NCBI GenBank assembly: GCA_015178975.1
Contig: WHVD01000012.1
Span: 1 to 64,000, forward strand
Direction of reading: 5' to 3'
Origin: Hysterangium stoloniferum
Lineage: Eukaryota; Basidiomycota; Agaricomycetes; Hysterangiales; Hysterangiaceae
DNA length: 64,000 nt
Shown: piece after piece, positions 11,060 to 22,180 of the stretch
How the letters are laid out: every line of letters starts with the position of its first letter
Position numbering within the stretch: position 1 is the first letter of the stretch
The notes under the pieces: generated by a model
What the model was told of the DNA's origin: nothing
What the model saw: the letters and a program-made list of their open reading frames with translations, nothing else
Database searches by the model: none
Translations under genes and position numbers: made by a program

Positions 11060-11899
11060 CTTTATTGGAAAAGAGGCATGCTTCAATCCAGGCAAGTCAA
11101 ATCATTTATTTCTGAGAAGATTTACAAGAAATCTGAATCTGAAACTTTTCTACTTTTCTACCACATGATTATCTTTCAACTTCTTCTCTCTGACTTTCAA
11201 AGATTTCCGACTTTCGAAGGTTTCTGATTTTGGAAGATTTCGAACTCTTGAGGATTTCGAACTTTTCAAGATTTCTGATTCTCAAATAATTCTGACTTTC
11301 GAAGATTTTCAACTTTCGAAAATTTCTGACTTTTTGATTTTCTTGATCAAATCAATATTCAAGTGAAATCTGGGACTATTAATATGATCACAATGCAACC
11401 TCATGGGTTCAGTCATAAAAGGGGAATGAATACTGTCATGAACCTACAAGCTCAAATTTTATTCAATTCAACTTTCTTTGACATTCCTTCAACTTTCCTT
11501 CAACTTTCTAACTCAATTTCCAACTCAATTTCCAACTTGACTATTTTTCAAGATTCTTCAACTAATCTTCAACTTGTCTCAGTTTGACATCATTAATGAT
11601 TTCACTCTGATATCATATTATCATCATAGGTAAATGATAAATAGCATAAAAGGGCTATGATAGGAGCAATGGAAGTCAGTCAGAAAACCTGTACAATAAC
11701 TATATTATTAACTGTATTATATAATTGTCAAACTTTTCTGAGTCCTTCTTTGACTTAATTATTCATGAGCCTCTGTTTCCTATCTTTGCCTCACACTTCA
11801 TCAACAGGATGAATTAATACTTTGTCGAATGAGGCATCTGTACTCAATATTGTTGAATATTCTTCAATTGTTTATTTGACTTTATTGAGTAAAATCTGA
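11060..11899. repeat. AT-rich decayed region with short tandem motifs
   Basis: Around 11165-11340 the motif GACTTTCGAAGATTTC recurs about every 24 bp in variants. Around 11440-11580 runs of TTCAACTTTC and AACTCAATTTCC occur. No gene is visible. This is beyond the integrase end of the decayed minus-strand gypsy. Confidence 0.4.
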
Positions 11900-14751
11900 T
11901 TCATATCAGTCTGTTCCAAGAGATTGAAATAAATGCAAAATAAATTCAGAGCCTCAATGAGAGGTTACATGACTTGGAACTCCATGTTTTGAAAAGACAG
12001 GTAATATGAAAAGTTGAGTGAGTTCAGGAGTGTTTGATTGTAGTATAAGTTGGAATGAATATTGCTTGTTTTGATAGTCAATCAACAATTATGAGTATTG
12101 AGTCATAACCACTAGAGGTTGGTAATTGTTTGATAAAATCCATCAAGATCAAATGCCATTATGCATGATTGAACAAAATCTTGAATATCTTGTCAAAGTC
12201 ATGGCCAAAAGAAATTTCAATATATTGTTCAATATGTTTTCATTTGTCCAAAATGATCTACAGTAATATGATTGTGTCTTGATTGAAGAATTCAAAGTTG
12301 AATATTTAGATAATTGGGAATGTAAATTCTGTTTTGAAAACATGAAAGTCTTCATTTCATTGTCAACCTTCTTCAACATTGTCAGAAATCTGTCAGATTT
12401 TGTCAAAAGTGAATTGATCTTCTTTTTGAGCTTTCAATATATGTATCTTTAATAGTTGATCAGTGTCCATAATAAAAATAGCTTTTCTTGCTATTGAAAG
12501 ATAATATGCTGCACAAAGGGAAGCATTGATTTGCTCATTTATAAATACTGGTTGAAGATTGGTTGGATTCTTTTTCAAGTAGTTGGGTTCATTTGGATAT
12601 CATTTCTTGAAAGAATATCTGTTTTCAAATTTAATCTTGCCAGTCAGAATCAAATAATTAAATTGAAAGTTGATAAATATTTGGCACATCAAGCTTGTCA
12701 TTGAGACAGAATTCAAGTTGTCACAAAATATTAAAGCTACATATACAGTAGCATGATCAGAAGCATCAGTTTCAAGTATGGGTTTATATTCTGGATGCCA
12801 ATGGATTAAAGTCGGAGCTGTAGTAAATTCTTTTTTCAAATAATTGAATGCTTGTCGACATTTGTCATCAGAATGCCATTGAACCTTTTTTCAAGTAAGT
12901 TAAGTCAATGGTAAACTGATTTCAGAGTAACTTGGAATAAATCTTCAATAGAAATTCATGAATCCTAGAAATGATTGAATGTCACAAATGTTTTGTGGTT
13001 CAGGCCAATCTTGAATGACTTTGATTTTTTCTTGATCCATATATACACCTTGAGGAGAAATAACATATTCCTAAAAATTTGACACTAACCTTGTGAAACT
13101 CACATTTTTCAGGTTTTGCAAATAATTGATTTTGTTGAAGCCATCAAAGAACTTCTCGAACATGTCATAAATGTTCTTTGAGAGTGTTGGAAAATATTAA
13201 TATATCATTGAGATAGGTAATTACCCAAATGTCAAGTAAATCTGCAAATATTTCATTCATTAATTGTTGGAAGGTCACTGGAGTGTTGCATAGTCCAAAC
13301 TGAAAAATATTAAGTATACCAAATTCTAATATACTCTAAATGTCATTTAAACATCTGGGATGTGATTCAAACATAATTTGGTTTTTAAAACTTTCAAAAA
13401 GTTTTAAATAAAAAAAATTAGTAATTTGAAACACTAATACTTTTAAAAAATAGATACCTTTAGATAGTCCATTCCATGCATATGTACTGTACATATATCA
13501 TTGGCACCTCTAAATACATGTATTACTTCGGAATGGATCTGTCAATCTGAACAGATTTCTACTTGATTCAACATACCCAGAATATAGGTGGTTTTACTTA
13601 ATCAAGAAAGCCATAGGATGAAAAATCTCCAATAATATTTTACATATTTTACATGGAAATAACTACATTACAACTTTTAAAAAACAAAGTACTAATAAAA
13701 GTATTAGTAGGCATCTGTAAAAGGAAGGAAATTATACACAATGGAATTTGTTAAATAACTATGGGTTATATAAGATGTAATATGGAGAACTATTTCTGAT
13801 GGTTGTTTTTTTGACGATATAATTGTTTCAGAATAGATATCACTATTTAAAGATGGAGTTTTGTAAAAATAAGACTTTTATTAGTAAATATTTGAGATTA
13901 TAGTAATTATAAACACCCTCCTGTCCTGGGGCAATTCTAACTGAATTATAGGTGCCTCAAAGATTGATTTTCATAAAATACTTTGCTGTTCAAAGTCAAT
14001 CCAAAAGATCAGAAATTAAAGGAAGTGGATATTGATTTTTTTGAGTAAGTTTATTCAGTTCTCAATAGTCCATGCAAGGTCGTAAACTTCTGTCTTTTTT
14101 CTTGATGAATAAAATTGGTGTGCCAGCAGGAGATTGTGACAATCAAATAAATTTATTTGATAGATTTTCTTGGAGATATTCTCATAACACTTGTAGTTCT
14201 GTCTCAGATAATGAACAGATTGGACCCATAGGTGGAATAGTTCCTTCTTCTAATGGGGTAGTGTGATCATAACTTTGATGCTGAGGTAAGGCTTCAGCTT
14301 CTCTTTTGTCAAAAATATCTGAGAAGTCAGAATATTTGGTCAGAACATTTGGTATGTCAAATGAAGTCAAAGTCATGGTTTTTGCAATAGAGGCCTTACA
14401 AGTCTTGAAAGATTCATCACAATTGAAGGCCATAAAAGTTGTGAATCTTTTGTTTTCACAGCTTGTAAGAATGTTTTCTGGCTTACGATATTTATACTCA
14501 GATTAATAGTCTTGGATTTTAATTTTTCACAAATTTTCTCAGAAGTAAATGGACAACTTGTCAAGGTTTCAGCATGCTTCTCTTCCAATAATGTTGCAAT
14601 TGATGGTTGAATTGGATTTGGATTTGTCAAAGGTGTCAAAGTAGGTTCAAATGATATATAGCCAGATCACCAGTCAAACACAGGATTGTATTGCTTCAGC
14701 CAGTCGAGTCCTAATACCACTTGACAAGTTCAGATTGGTTAAGAAGAATTG
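11900..14751 (-). pseudogene. pol: decayed gypsy pol: RT, RNase H and integrase
   Basis: Read on the minus strand, the segment begins with the protease-RT connector. RT follows with LSETELQVL, SPAGTPILFIKKKDRSLRP (about 14125) and FGLCNTPVTFQQLMNEIF (about 13300). The catalytic box reads YLND instead of YLDD (about 13210). RNase H shows LIHWHPEYKPILETDASDHA (about 12800). Integrase keeps NFFWP and QDIQDFVQSC (about 12180), then DFIKQLPTSSGYDSI (about 12125) and FSKHGVPSHV (about 11985). Its end is lost near 11900. Numerous stops are mostly TGA at expected arginines. RT is also split by 13310-13915. Confidence 0.85.
13310..13915. repeat. AT-rich insertion within the RT domain
   Basis: RT reads ...VRIAPGQE up to about 13915 and resumes at FGLCNTP near 13310. 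The intervening 600 bases have no RT similarity and replace about 20 expected residues. The insert is very AT-rich and holds the near-palindrome TACTAATAAAAGTATTAGTA at about 13691-13710. No clear terminal repeats or target duplication are visible, so a MITE is only a guess. Confidence 0.4.
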
Positions 14752-15474
14752 TGTTAAGAACTAGAAACTGACTAATGTCGGTGGCCGACGGGGACCGATC
14801 GGAAGGACTTGGCTTCAGCTTATATGCTGCACCCTCGCAAATATCTGTAGGTTGTCCTTAAATTTCGGACGGGCGAAGACTAAATCCTAAGAAGAACCTT
14901 TCGGCAAGATACCGATCAGAACCGAAGGACAAGTCAAGTGTCGGGCCAAGGGATTGGGGCCGAGAGTGGGCGAGCGCACGCGAAGGCGGAAGGGGGATTC
15001 TTTTAGTATGAGACTGCTACAGACGTATGAGGGTGTTCTGAGTCGATATTCTGATTGCCTAGTAACTACAACTACAGCGGGCTCATATACAAGTAACAGG
15101 CGTCTAGAAAATACTAATGGGGAGAAGGGCGGAAAACAGTATTAGCATTAAGCTTGACTAGGAACGGGAAGTTTATGATTAGTTCGGAGGCCGATGATAG
15201 CCGAGAATGGAAATTACGATAAAATGAAATAGTTCAAGGACTACAAATATAGATAGACATATGTGAAACATAGAGTGGAACGGATCAATATAATGAAAGG
15301 GATGTATCAAAGCATAACCAGACGGAAAGGCGTAGTCGGGTTTGATTGACCGGAGAGCATACGTCAGCCTCGGGGGGCCGACGGCTTCTGAGATCTTGTA
15401 TTGTCGAAGACGTATAACTAGGGTATACCATCGGGGACCGTCAGTGTGCGAAGGGTTGCAACACAGTCGTAACA
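14752..15474 (+). repeat. solo LTR (723 bp) with 5-bp target duplication AATTG
   Basis: It runs from TGTTAAGAAC to CGTAACA with 5-bp inverted termini. AATTG occurs immediately on both sides (14747-14751 and 15475-15479). The insertion splits the gypsy on the minus strand between protease and RT. The LTR is rich in CpG (for example GGCCGACGGGGACCGATCGG), unlike all surrounding DNA, so it is a recent insertion. It contains the shared GGACTTGGCTTCAGCTTAT segment at about 14808. No internal domain remains. Confidence 0.92.
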
Positions 15475-15780
15475 AATTGTAATTATTGAGTTTGCCTAGA
15501 TGGAAAATAAACTTGTAATGTATGTAGCTGTATGTGTAATTTGTCCTGATGTCAGAATTGATCCATCAATTAATTTCAATGATAACAAATTTTTAAGTTG
15601 TTTGAAAGAAAGATTGTTTTGTTGAGCAAATGTTTTGTCCATAAAAATGTGACTAGACCCTGAATCAATTAATGCTTTTATTTTCAGAATTTTCTTCAAT
15701 TTAAGTTCGATAACTAAAGAATCAGAAATTGTTACCACTCATAATATTACACAGAAATATTTTTTGACTTGATCAAGTTT
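15475..15780 (-). pseudogene. gypsy aspartic protease fragment
   Basis: The minus strand encodes KALIDSGSSHIFMDKTFA, with the retropepsin D-S-G triad near 15655, then hydrophobic strands to the solo-LTR junction. Reading across the solo LTR, it continues into the RT connector at 14751. The frame is open from 15738 but truncated by the insertion. A minus-strand ORF at 15784-16020 (Lys-rich, no motif) may be the preceding linker. Confidence 0.75.
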
Positions 15781-16039
15781 TTTTCAATACTCTTCACATG
15801 CCTGAAGAGTATCCCTTTTCAATTTTCCAATTGAACTTTCAATTCTTGATTTGACTGATTGGATTGTGTTATGTATTTCTAAGTTTTTTCCATTTTTTAA
15901 CCAATCTCCCCTAACAAATTGCAAAAAAGAAAATTTGAATGTAATTATATCATGACGATAAAACTGTACAATATTTTCTTGATTTATCTTGAAATTATAC
16001 AATTTATTTTGTATTTTCATCTAATAAATTGAGAGAGAT

Positions 16040-17637
16040 ATGAAATTTCTTTCTTTTATTCTTTTTTGATTAACATGTCATACACCAGTGACTCAGTGCT
16101 TATTCACAACACATGAGAATATTGTCACGAAATGTGACAATTGTTACAATTGTCATGAATATGATAACTTGTCACAAACCTGACACTTGTCACAAACTCT
16201 GACAACTGATGTGAAATAATCATGTACATATAATCAAAGGAATTATATTTATAATTAACTAAAAGTAAATATAATAATTATATAATTATATAAAACCGGC
16301 CACCTGGCATTCATTACATGGGGCACGGGAAAATCGTCACAAGGCCGCATGACGGTCACAAAGGCGTGCAACAGTAACAAGAGCATGTGACAGTCACAAA
16401 GGCGTGTGACAGTCACAAGATGTAAAGGGTGTCATACACACACAGGCGCGAGAGCATTATGTCATCATGTATGCTACTACAACAAAAACCAGAAACTCCC
16501 TGGAATATTCCAGTGGCTTCCAAAGAAATAGTAGATAATAAGTACAAATAGTAGATAGAATATTGTAGAATATTCTATAAGATTCTAGAATGTTCTATTA
16601 TGCTAAGAACATTCTATAGTATCTTAGAAGTAGTTAGAATCTTTCACAATGCTCTAGGAAATTCTAGAAAATTCTAAATGACATCATTCAATCTTCTAGA
16701 ATCTTCTAAATGTCTCAGACTAAAATGTTTATAAGGAGCTCAGCTCCAGCCTTGAATAATATATCTTATCAGCACATCAACCCACCACATCTGTGTGTCA
16801 CTGCAGCAAGCAGCCTACTCCACCCCAATCTGGGCAGTTGGACATCTACTTCCACCTCTATCAGAGTTGTTAGCCCAATCAGATCCTTTGTCACCTCAAT
16901 CTGAGTTGTTGACTGATCTGTTGTTCCCCTTATCACCTCAATCTGAGTTGTTGACTTTTGTTCCTTTTGCCACCTCTTAATTGAGTAGCTGGCTATCCTT
17001 TATTACTTATCCACCTCTAGTTGAGTTGTTGGTTATCAATTAAAGTAATAAATATTTTAGGTTATATTGAGATTAGGAATACACATATTCTAATTTCTAC
17101 CCAGTTTTTGGTATAAATAAATACTGAGAATATTCGTGCAGAATCCTTAAGACTACATTAAGATCCTGATAAGTTAGTATCACAGTAGACCATGTAGGTT
17201 AGTGTAAATAAAGCATATATTAGCCAAATAGTGTTTTATTCTATATCTAATCTTTTGGCCTGTTTATAAATATTTTTACTGTTTGATAAATAGTATAAAA
17301 TATATATAAACTAGCTATAATTGAAGTCAAATCTAGTTTTGGAATCAGTGAATTGTTATTCATATTTTAGTACTTGTTTTCACAGAAAAAGAACAGCTTG
17401 CAAAGGCAGCTCTCAAAACCTTCTTTGTGAAGTAGGGTGCATATATTCAAGTAAACTCTTGACTTCAGGTTCTAAGTCTATTCAGGCTGCCACTGATTAA
17501 TATCAAATACTTAAATTATTTTACCTTGCAGTGAATTGAGTATTTGCACATTTTGAGAGAGCACTGGACTCCTTTTTTGGAAAATAGTATTAAAATAAGT
17601 AATACATCACAGATTGAGTTGTTGAATCTTGAACTTC
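16040..17637. repeat. AT-rich block with LTR-like promoter and degenerate repeats
   Basis: This separates gag from protease of the minus-strand gypsy, so something was probably inserted. It holds clustered GTGACAGTCACAAAGGCGTG motifs (16330-16420) and many ATTCTAGAA-type palindromes (16550-16700). A TATA-like TTTATAAGGAG lies at about 16729. A degenerate repeat CACCTCAATCTGAGTTGTTGAC recurs over about 16790-17040. No long ORF is present. A copia-type LTR is possible, but its ends were not found. Confidence 0.4.
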
Positions 17638-19115
17638 TGTTAAGAACAGAAAACTGACTGATGTCAGAAGACTGATGGGGACCAAATGGAAGGACTTGGC
17701 TTTAGCTTACATACATATGTGCTGTCCCCTTGCAAGTTACCGTCAGATGTTCCTAAATTTCGGGCAGGTGGAAAACTAAGTCCTATCAGATAATCCTCTT
17801 GGTAAGTCACTGATTGGAAACTGAAGGATAGTTGGGGGTCATGGGGTCAGAGACCAAGAGTGAGCGAGCACAAGCAGAGGCAGAGAGCAGGATACTTAGA
17901 GCGAGACTACAGGAGATGTATATAGGTGTTCTGAGTTGATATTCTGATTGCCTCGTAGCTACATTACGGCGGGTTTATATACGAGTTATCAGCATCTAGA
18001 AGCTACTAACTAAGGGAAGAGTGGAAATATTATTGACAAATAGACTTGACTAGAAACCAGAAGGTTGCGATAAGATTGGAAGCCACAATTAACCAAGAGT
18101 GGAATTATGAGAAAAGGAAATAGTCCAAGGGTTACAAGTATATATGGGCATATGTGAAATATAGAGTAGAACAGATCATCATAAGTAAAAGGGGATGTAT
18201 CAAAGCAATAACCAAATGGTATGTACATATGAGTATAACTTGACAGGGCTGTAAATGGGGTTTTATCGCCATGGAGGTATATGTCAGTGTTGGGTTACCA
18301 ACAGTTTCCAATACAATGGAGGATAACCCAAAACTTTACAAATTTTTTATCTGCTAAAGTGTATATATTTATATTGTTTGTTGTAAAATTAATATTTAAG
18401 CAAATTCAGTCTATCAGATGTCTGTAGAATAAGGAAATATTAATATTTATCTTGTATCTGACAAACGTTAGTCAAACAAACATACAATATATAGATTATC
18501 CTTTTGAGGATAAATTCCACAACATGGTTTGGTTGGCCAGATAGTTCTGGTTAACTTTCTTAACCAAATAAATTTAAATTATATGAATTACATTTGAAAG
18601 TTTGCATAATATACAAGAGAATGCATTTCATCCCAAATATTAGGTCATAACCCAAATAATTTTGGTTAACTATAATGTTTGTGGACATTTTAAAGGTCAC
18701 AGAGATACTAGAGAATGCATCTCATCCCAAATATTAAGTCATAACCCAAGTAATTTTGGTTAACTATAATGTTTGTGACCATTTTAAAAGTCATGGGGAT
18801 ACTAGAGAATGCATTTTATCCCAAAGATTAGGTAACAACCCATATAATCTTGTATAGCCATGACATTTCTGCATATTTTAAAAGAGCATACATACAAGTC
18901 TTAAAGATCAAATTTTGGGATAATGAAATATAAACCCCTAAAACATGTAGTCATAGCCATAGGAAGTAGTCTCACTTAAAAATATGAGGAGTTTTTCATA
19001 AAATTTTGTATATTCAATGAATTTTGACTATCCTCCGATGACTTGACCACTAACTTGAAGTGCAGGTGGATGATAGTATCATCGGAGACCATTGGGTTGT
19101 GACACGGTTGTAACA
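17638..19115 (+). repeat. second solo LTR of the same family, target duplication ACTTC, with an internal insertion
   Basis: It runs from TGTTAAGAACAG to GGTTGTAACA and is flanked by ACTTC on both sides (17633-17637 and 19116-19120). The first about 670 bases and the last about 60 align with the solo LTR at 14752. The extra length is an insertion at about 18308-19040. It split the minus-strand gypsy just after the Gag zinc knuckle. CpG sites present in the other copy are TG or CA here, so it is older. Confidence 0.9.
18308..19040. repeat. insertion in the solo LTR carrying a 94-bp tandem repeat
   Basis: About 730 bases with no counterpart in the sister LTR. GGAGGATA near 18321 and TATCCTCC near 19029 form short inverted ends. 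Inside, a 94-bp unit (ATAC[A/T]AGAGAATGCAT... GGTTAACTATAATG) starts at 18611, 18705 and 18799, the third copy being diverged. It is non-coding and may be a non-autonomous DNA element. Confidence 0.55.
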
Positions 19116-19120
19116 ACTTC

Positions 19121-20311
19121 AATGATTCTTCCTTTTACTATGACTTTTTCTCTTTGGACAATTCCTCGCTGAATGGCCTTCTCCCTTACATAATATACAT
19201 AATCCTTCTTTAAATATTCTCTCCCATTCAGCAGAAAGTAATTGACCATCAGGTTCTAGAATTGTCAAAGACAGTTTCACTTGAGTTGAAGGCCTAATTA
19301 TTCTTGGAGTCTGTGTCATTGATTTTGAAGTTGAAGGTATTCATGATGTCGAAGAATAAGTCAAAGGCATTGTTGTTGTTTCCTTTCAAATCTTCATGGA
19401 GTCAAACTTGATTCTGTTCACATTGTCTTTCATTTTCTCACATCCAATAATAAGAATCAAGTCAAAGGGCTGCCATTTGTAATTTGGTAAAACTTTCCAG
19501 TTGAACTTGAGGGTTCACTATGTTGCCCTTAATTTGATTTGGAAGTCCTTTATAAAACCATTGTCATAAACTGAATTCGTCATATTGAGTTTGAGAAAGT
19601 GAGACTTGTAAATTGTATTGAATACTTTGCAACATGATGATGAGTTTTCATTCAAAGATTATTGAGTTTTTCTTCAGCTTCTCCTTCTGTGTCAATTTCT
19701 CCAAACTGAGCATATAATTTGTCCAACAAATCAAGATAATCCACAAGGAAAGATGGAGGAGGGATTGGGGGATTCAACAAATAAGGTTGTCACCACTCTT
19801 GAGCTGTCTTCCAGAAATATGAATTTACCATCATAGTTTTTGATTGATTGGAGTTGAATGACTTTGGTCAAGATTGAAAAAGCATTTCACATTGAGCAAT
19901 AAAATTCTTTAACATCAAAGGCTATTCTCCAGTAAACTCCTCAGGTTTATTCACCATAATTCCAAGGTCCTTCAAAGTAGATATTTGTTCCTTCAATACT
20001 TTTCTGAGTGCATCTCCAAAATGTCAAAACATTGTCTCATCCTCAGAAGTAACAGGTTCTGGGGGCAGAGGCTTGGGTAAAGATGTTAAAAGCAATTTGG
20101 ATCCTTGAATTGACAATGTTGGCTCTTCTCAAACTTCTTCAGATTCTTAAATTGGTGATGTGGCTTGAATAGTAGTCAACATTGTAGCTCTTTGGGTTTT
20201 GGTTAATGGGGATACTGGAATTCATGATGGTTGAATAGCTCTTGGTGACGGAATGGGAACCACAGTTTGAAGTGCCATAGTACTTGATGCTTTGGTAGTC
20301 TCAGATCGCAT
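19121..20311 (-). pseudogene. gag: decayed gypsy gag with CCHC zinc knuckle
   Basis: The minus strand from about 20311 encodes a capsid-like region: KPEEFTGE, FIAQCEMLF, NSYFWKTAQEW and FLVDYLDLLDKLYAQFG (about 19990-19720). It ends in the nucleocapsid motif CILCKGEGHSARNCPKRK (C-X2-C-X4-H-X4-C, about 19205-19150). Stops inside are mainly TGA at expected arginine positions. The reading is cut at the target site of the second solo LTR. This is the 5' part of the same element whose protease and pol lie at 15.8-11.9 kb. Confidence 0.8.
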
Positions 20312-20429
20312 CCTGGGCTTCATCAACAGTTGATAGTCAGAAAATACTGACATGAATTGAATTTCTTTTGATCTAGTTGAATAATAATTGTAATAGATTC
20401 TATTAAACTGAATCCAGAAGCCTCATTCA

Positions 20430-20915
20430 ATGAAGTATTACTTTGTCCTGTTGATAAAGTGAGAGGCTAATACCAGATGTGAAGGCTCACTGATGTTAAT
20501 GTTGAACAACTTGACCCTTGAAAAAACTATCAGAAAATTATTAGGCCCTTTTGAAATCATCACTCAACCTGGATCTCATTCTTATACATTAAAACTCCCC
20601 AATCGTCTCAAAGAAATTCATCCTGTATTTCACATCTCTATGTTAGAACCATTTTATCCCAATACTTTCACAAATTGAAAACAACCACCTCCACCACCGA
20701 TTTACATTGAAGAATCTGAATATGAAATTTGAGAAATTTTGGATTCAAAATTTGACAAAAGATGCAAGGACTCATTATGATATTTAGTTGCTTGGTTAGG
20801 ATGCAAAGGGACAGATGAAGCAACTTCTTGATTAGGATCTCAAGATCTCAAACATGCTTTTGACCTTATCAAAGAATTTCATCAAAAATCCAAATCTTCC
20901 ATGACATTAAAATTT
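20430..20915 (+). pseudogene. gypsy integrase C-terminus and chromodomain remnant
   Basis: The plus strand shows KLLGPFEIITQPGSHSYTLK and HPVFHISMLEPFYPN (about 20530-20665), the classic end of integrase. Chromodomain-like ILDSKFDK and HAFDLIKEFHQKS follow, with shifts and stops. It points opposite to the neighbouring gag, so it belongs to another copy. No LTR was identified downstream. Confidence 0.7.
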
Positions 20916-21105
20916 TAACTCAAGAAATTTTCAACACTATTTTTGACATTTATTCAACTTATCAAAAAACAACTTCAAATCACAATAAACAAAGAAAAAT
21001 CAATTAAAATCAAATTTTCAAATATCTACATGTCTTCAATTCCCTCTTCTCTCAATTCTGCCATCTTTTTAAACCATTCCCCTCTAAATCTCCCACTATT
21101 AACAC

Positions 21106-21570
21106 TTATATTGGTCCCTCACTAAACTTCCCATTTTCAACTAATTTCTTCAACAAAACAAAAAAATCATCTCTGAACAATTTCACCTCGCCAATCAAAT
21201 CATCAATTGTCTTCTCCATTTTCGACATTTCTTCACACATCAATTTTATTTCAGTCTTCAAGTCATTTTCTGACCCATTGTTGACCATTTGACAAACTAT
21301 TCCTGACCTTCTAGACTGGATTGACCTTCTCAAAAAAGCTGACATTCTCAAAGTGACATTTTAATGGGCATTCTTCCTTTGACTGAGTTTCTGAATTTCA
21401 GGACTATTGTTTTCAACTTCACCATCCGATTCTTCAATCACATTTCAACTCTTGTTCCAACTGTGGCATGGTTTTCCAGCTGGCCTATTAACCATCCAAT
21501 AACATGCTCAATGTAGCCTATTGCAACAATCACAATTTGACAAGGCATTTGTTTTCTTGCACAAAACATT
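21106..21570 (-). pseudogene. Cys-rich plus coiled-coil ORF remnant
   Basis: On the minus strand a cluster CNTNVLC..NCDCCNRLH (about 21575-21510) is followed by an acidic linker and then a heptad-like helix, MSKMEKTIDDLIGEVKLF (about 21220). Two TGA codons interrupt it. The combination of a short Cys cluster and a coiled coil resembles small gag-like ORFs of basidiomycete retroelements, but I cannot name the family. Confidence 0.35.
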
Positions 21571-21949
21571 TGTATTACATTTGTTGTTTTGGAAAGATTG
21601 ATTCACAATACACATACCAGACATCAGAACATTCTTAAAATATAACCCCACATAGTATAGCATATTAGTTTGGAATGGATGCTTAGCTTATGTAATTTGA
21701 AGCAAAAATGGTGGAATAATAAATGAAATAAAATAATCACTCATTGGAATGATTTTTTGACCCTATATTATTTTAACAGAAAAGCCACTATTTCAGTAAA
21801 AATATAAGTCTAAACCAATTGTAATAATAATGAACATGTCATGTGACTTTGTTTATATCTGTTTGACATGTTGACAGTTGGTTCAACCACTTCTTAGCTT
21901 TTACCATCACTATGAAAGCTATTTCCCCAATGACACATTAGGATAAAGG
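21571..21949. other. AT-rich spacer, nothing recognised
   Basis: CpG-poor and without ORFs of note. Base composition changes sharply at about 21950, where CpG becomes common again at the boundary with the host-like genes. Confidence 0.4.
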
Positions 21950-22180
21950 CGTCACTACCTTATCCATATCCATGATTATTGATCCCTTCACTGTCCATCG
22001 CGGTGGTGGTAACGCTAGCACTAACGTGCGGGGGGTCGAGTTGGCAAGACACAACATGGTGAATGAATGGGGCAACCGGGAGCAACGCTGTCACAGGAAT
22101 ATCTGCAATTATCGTGGATTTGTATGAGTTTTTATAGATCTGCACAAAGGAATGAAGTGTACGAACCAAATGCTGGAGAC
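21950..22180 (-). repeat. inverted copy of the promoter and first exon at 23690-23910
   Basis: The minus strand here matches the plus strand at 23690-23910 almost base for base, including ATGGACAGTGAAGGGATCAA and the run of codons after it. The two copies face each other around the repeat-protein gene. The 3' end of that gene (22132-22180) overlaps this copy. Confidence 0.75.

Noticed and set aside
13310..13915. A spliceosomal intron in the gypsy RT (GTGTTT..TTTCAG on the minus strand)
   Set aside because: It is about ten times longer than the introns seen here, and RT residues expected at the junction are missing, so an insertion fits better.
16330..16430. CRISPR-like spaced repeats GTGACAGTCACAAAGG
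   Set aside because: Irregular spacing, no unique spacers of equal length, eukaryotic context; more likely LTR promoter motifs.
11900..20311. RIP as the cause of decay
   Set aside because: CpA and TpG remain very frequent and the stops are TGA at CGA positions; loss is specific to CpG.
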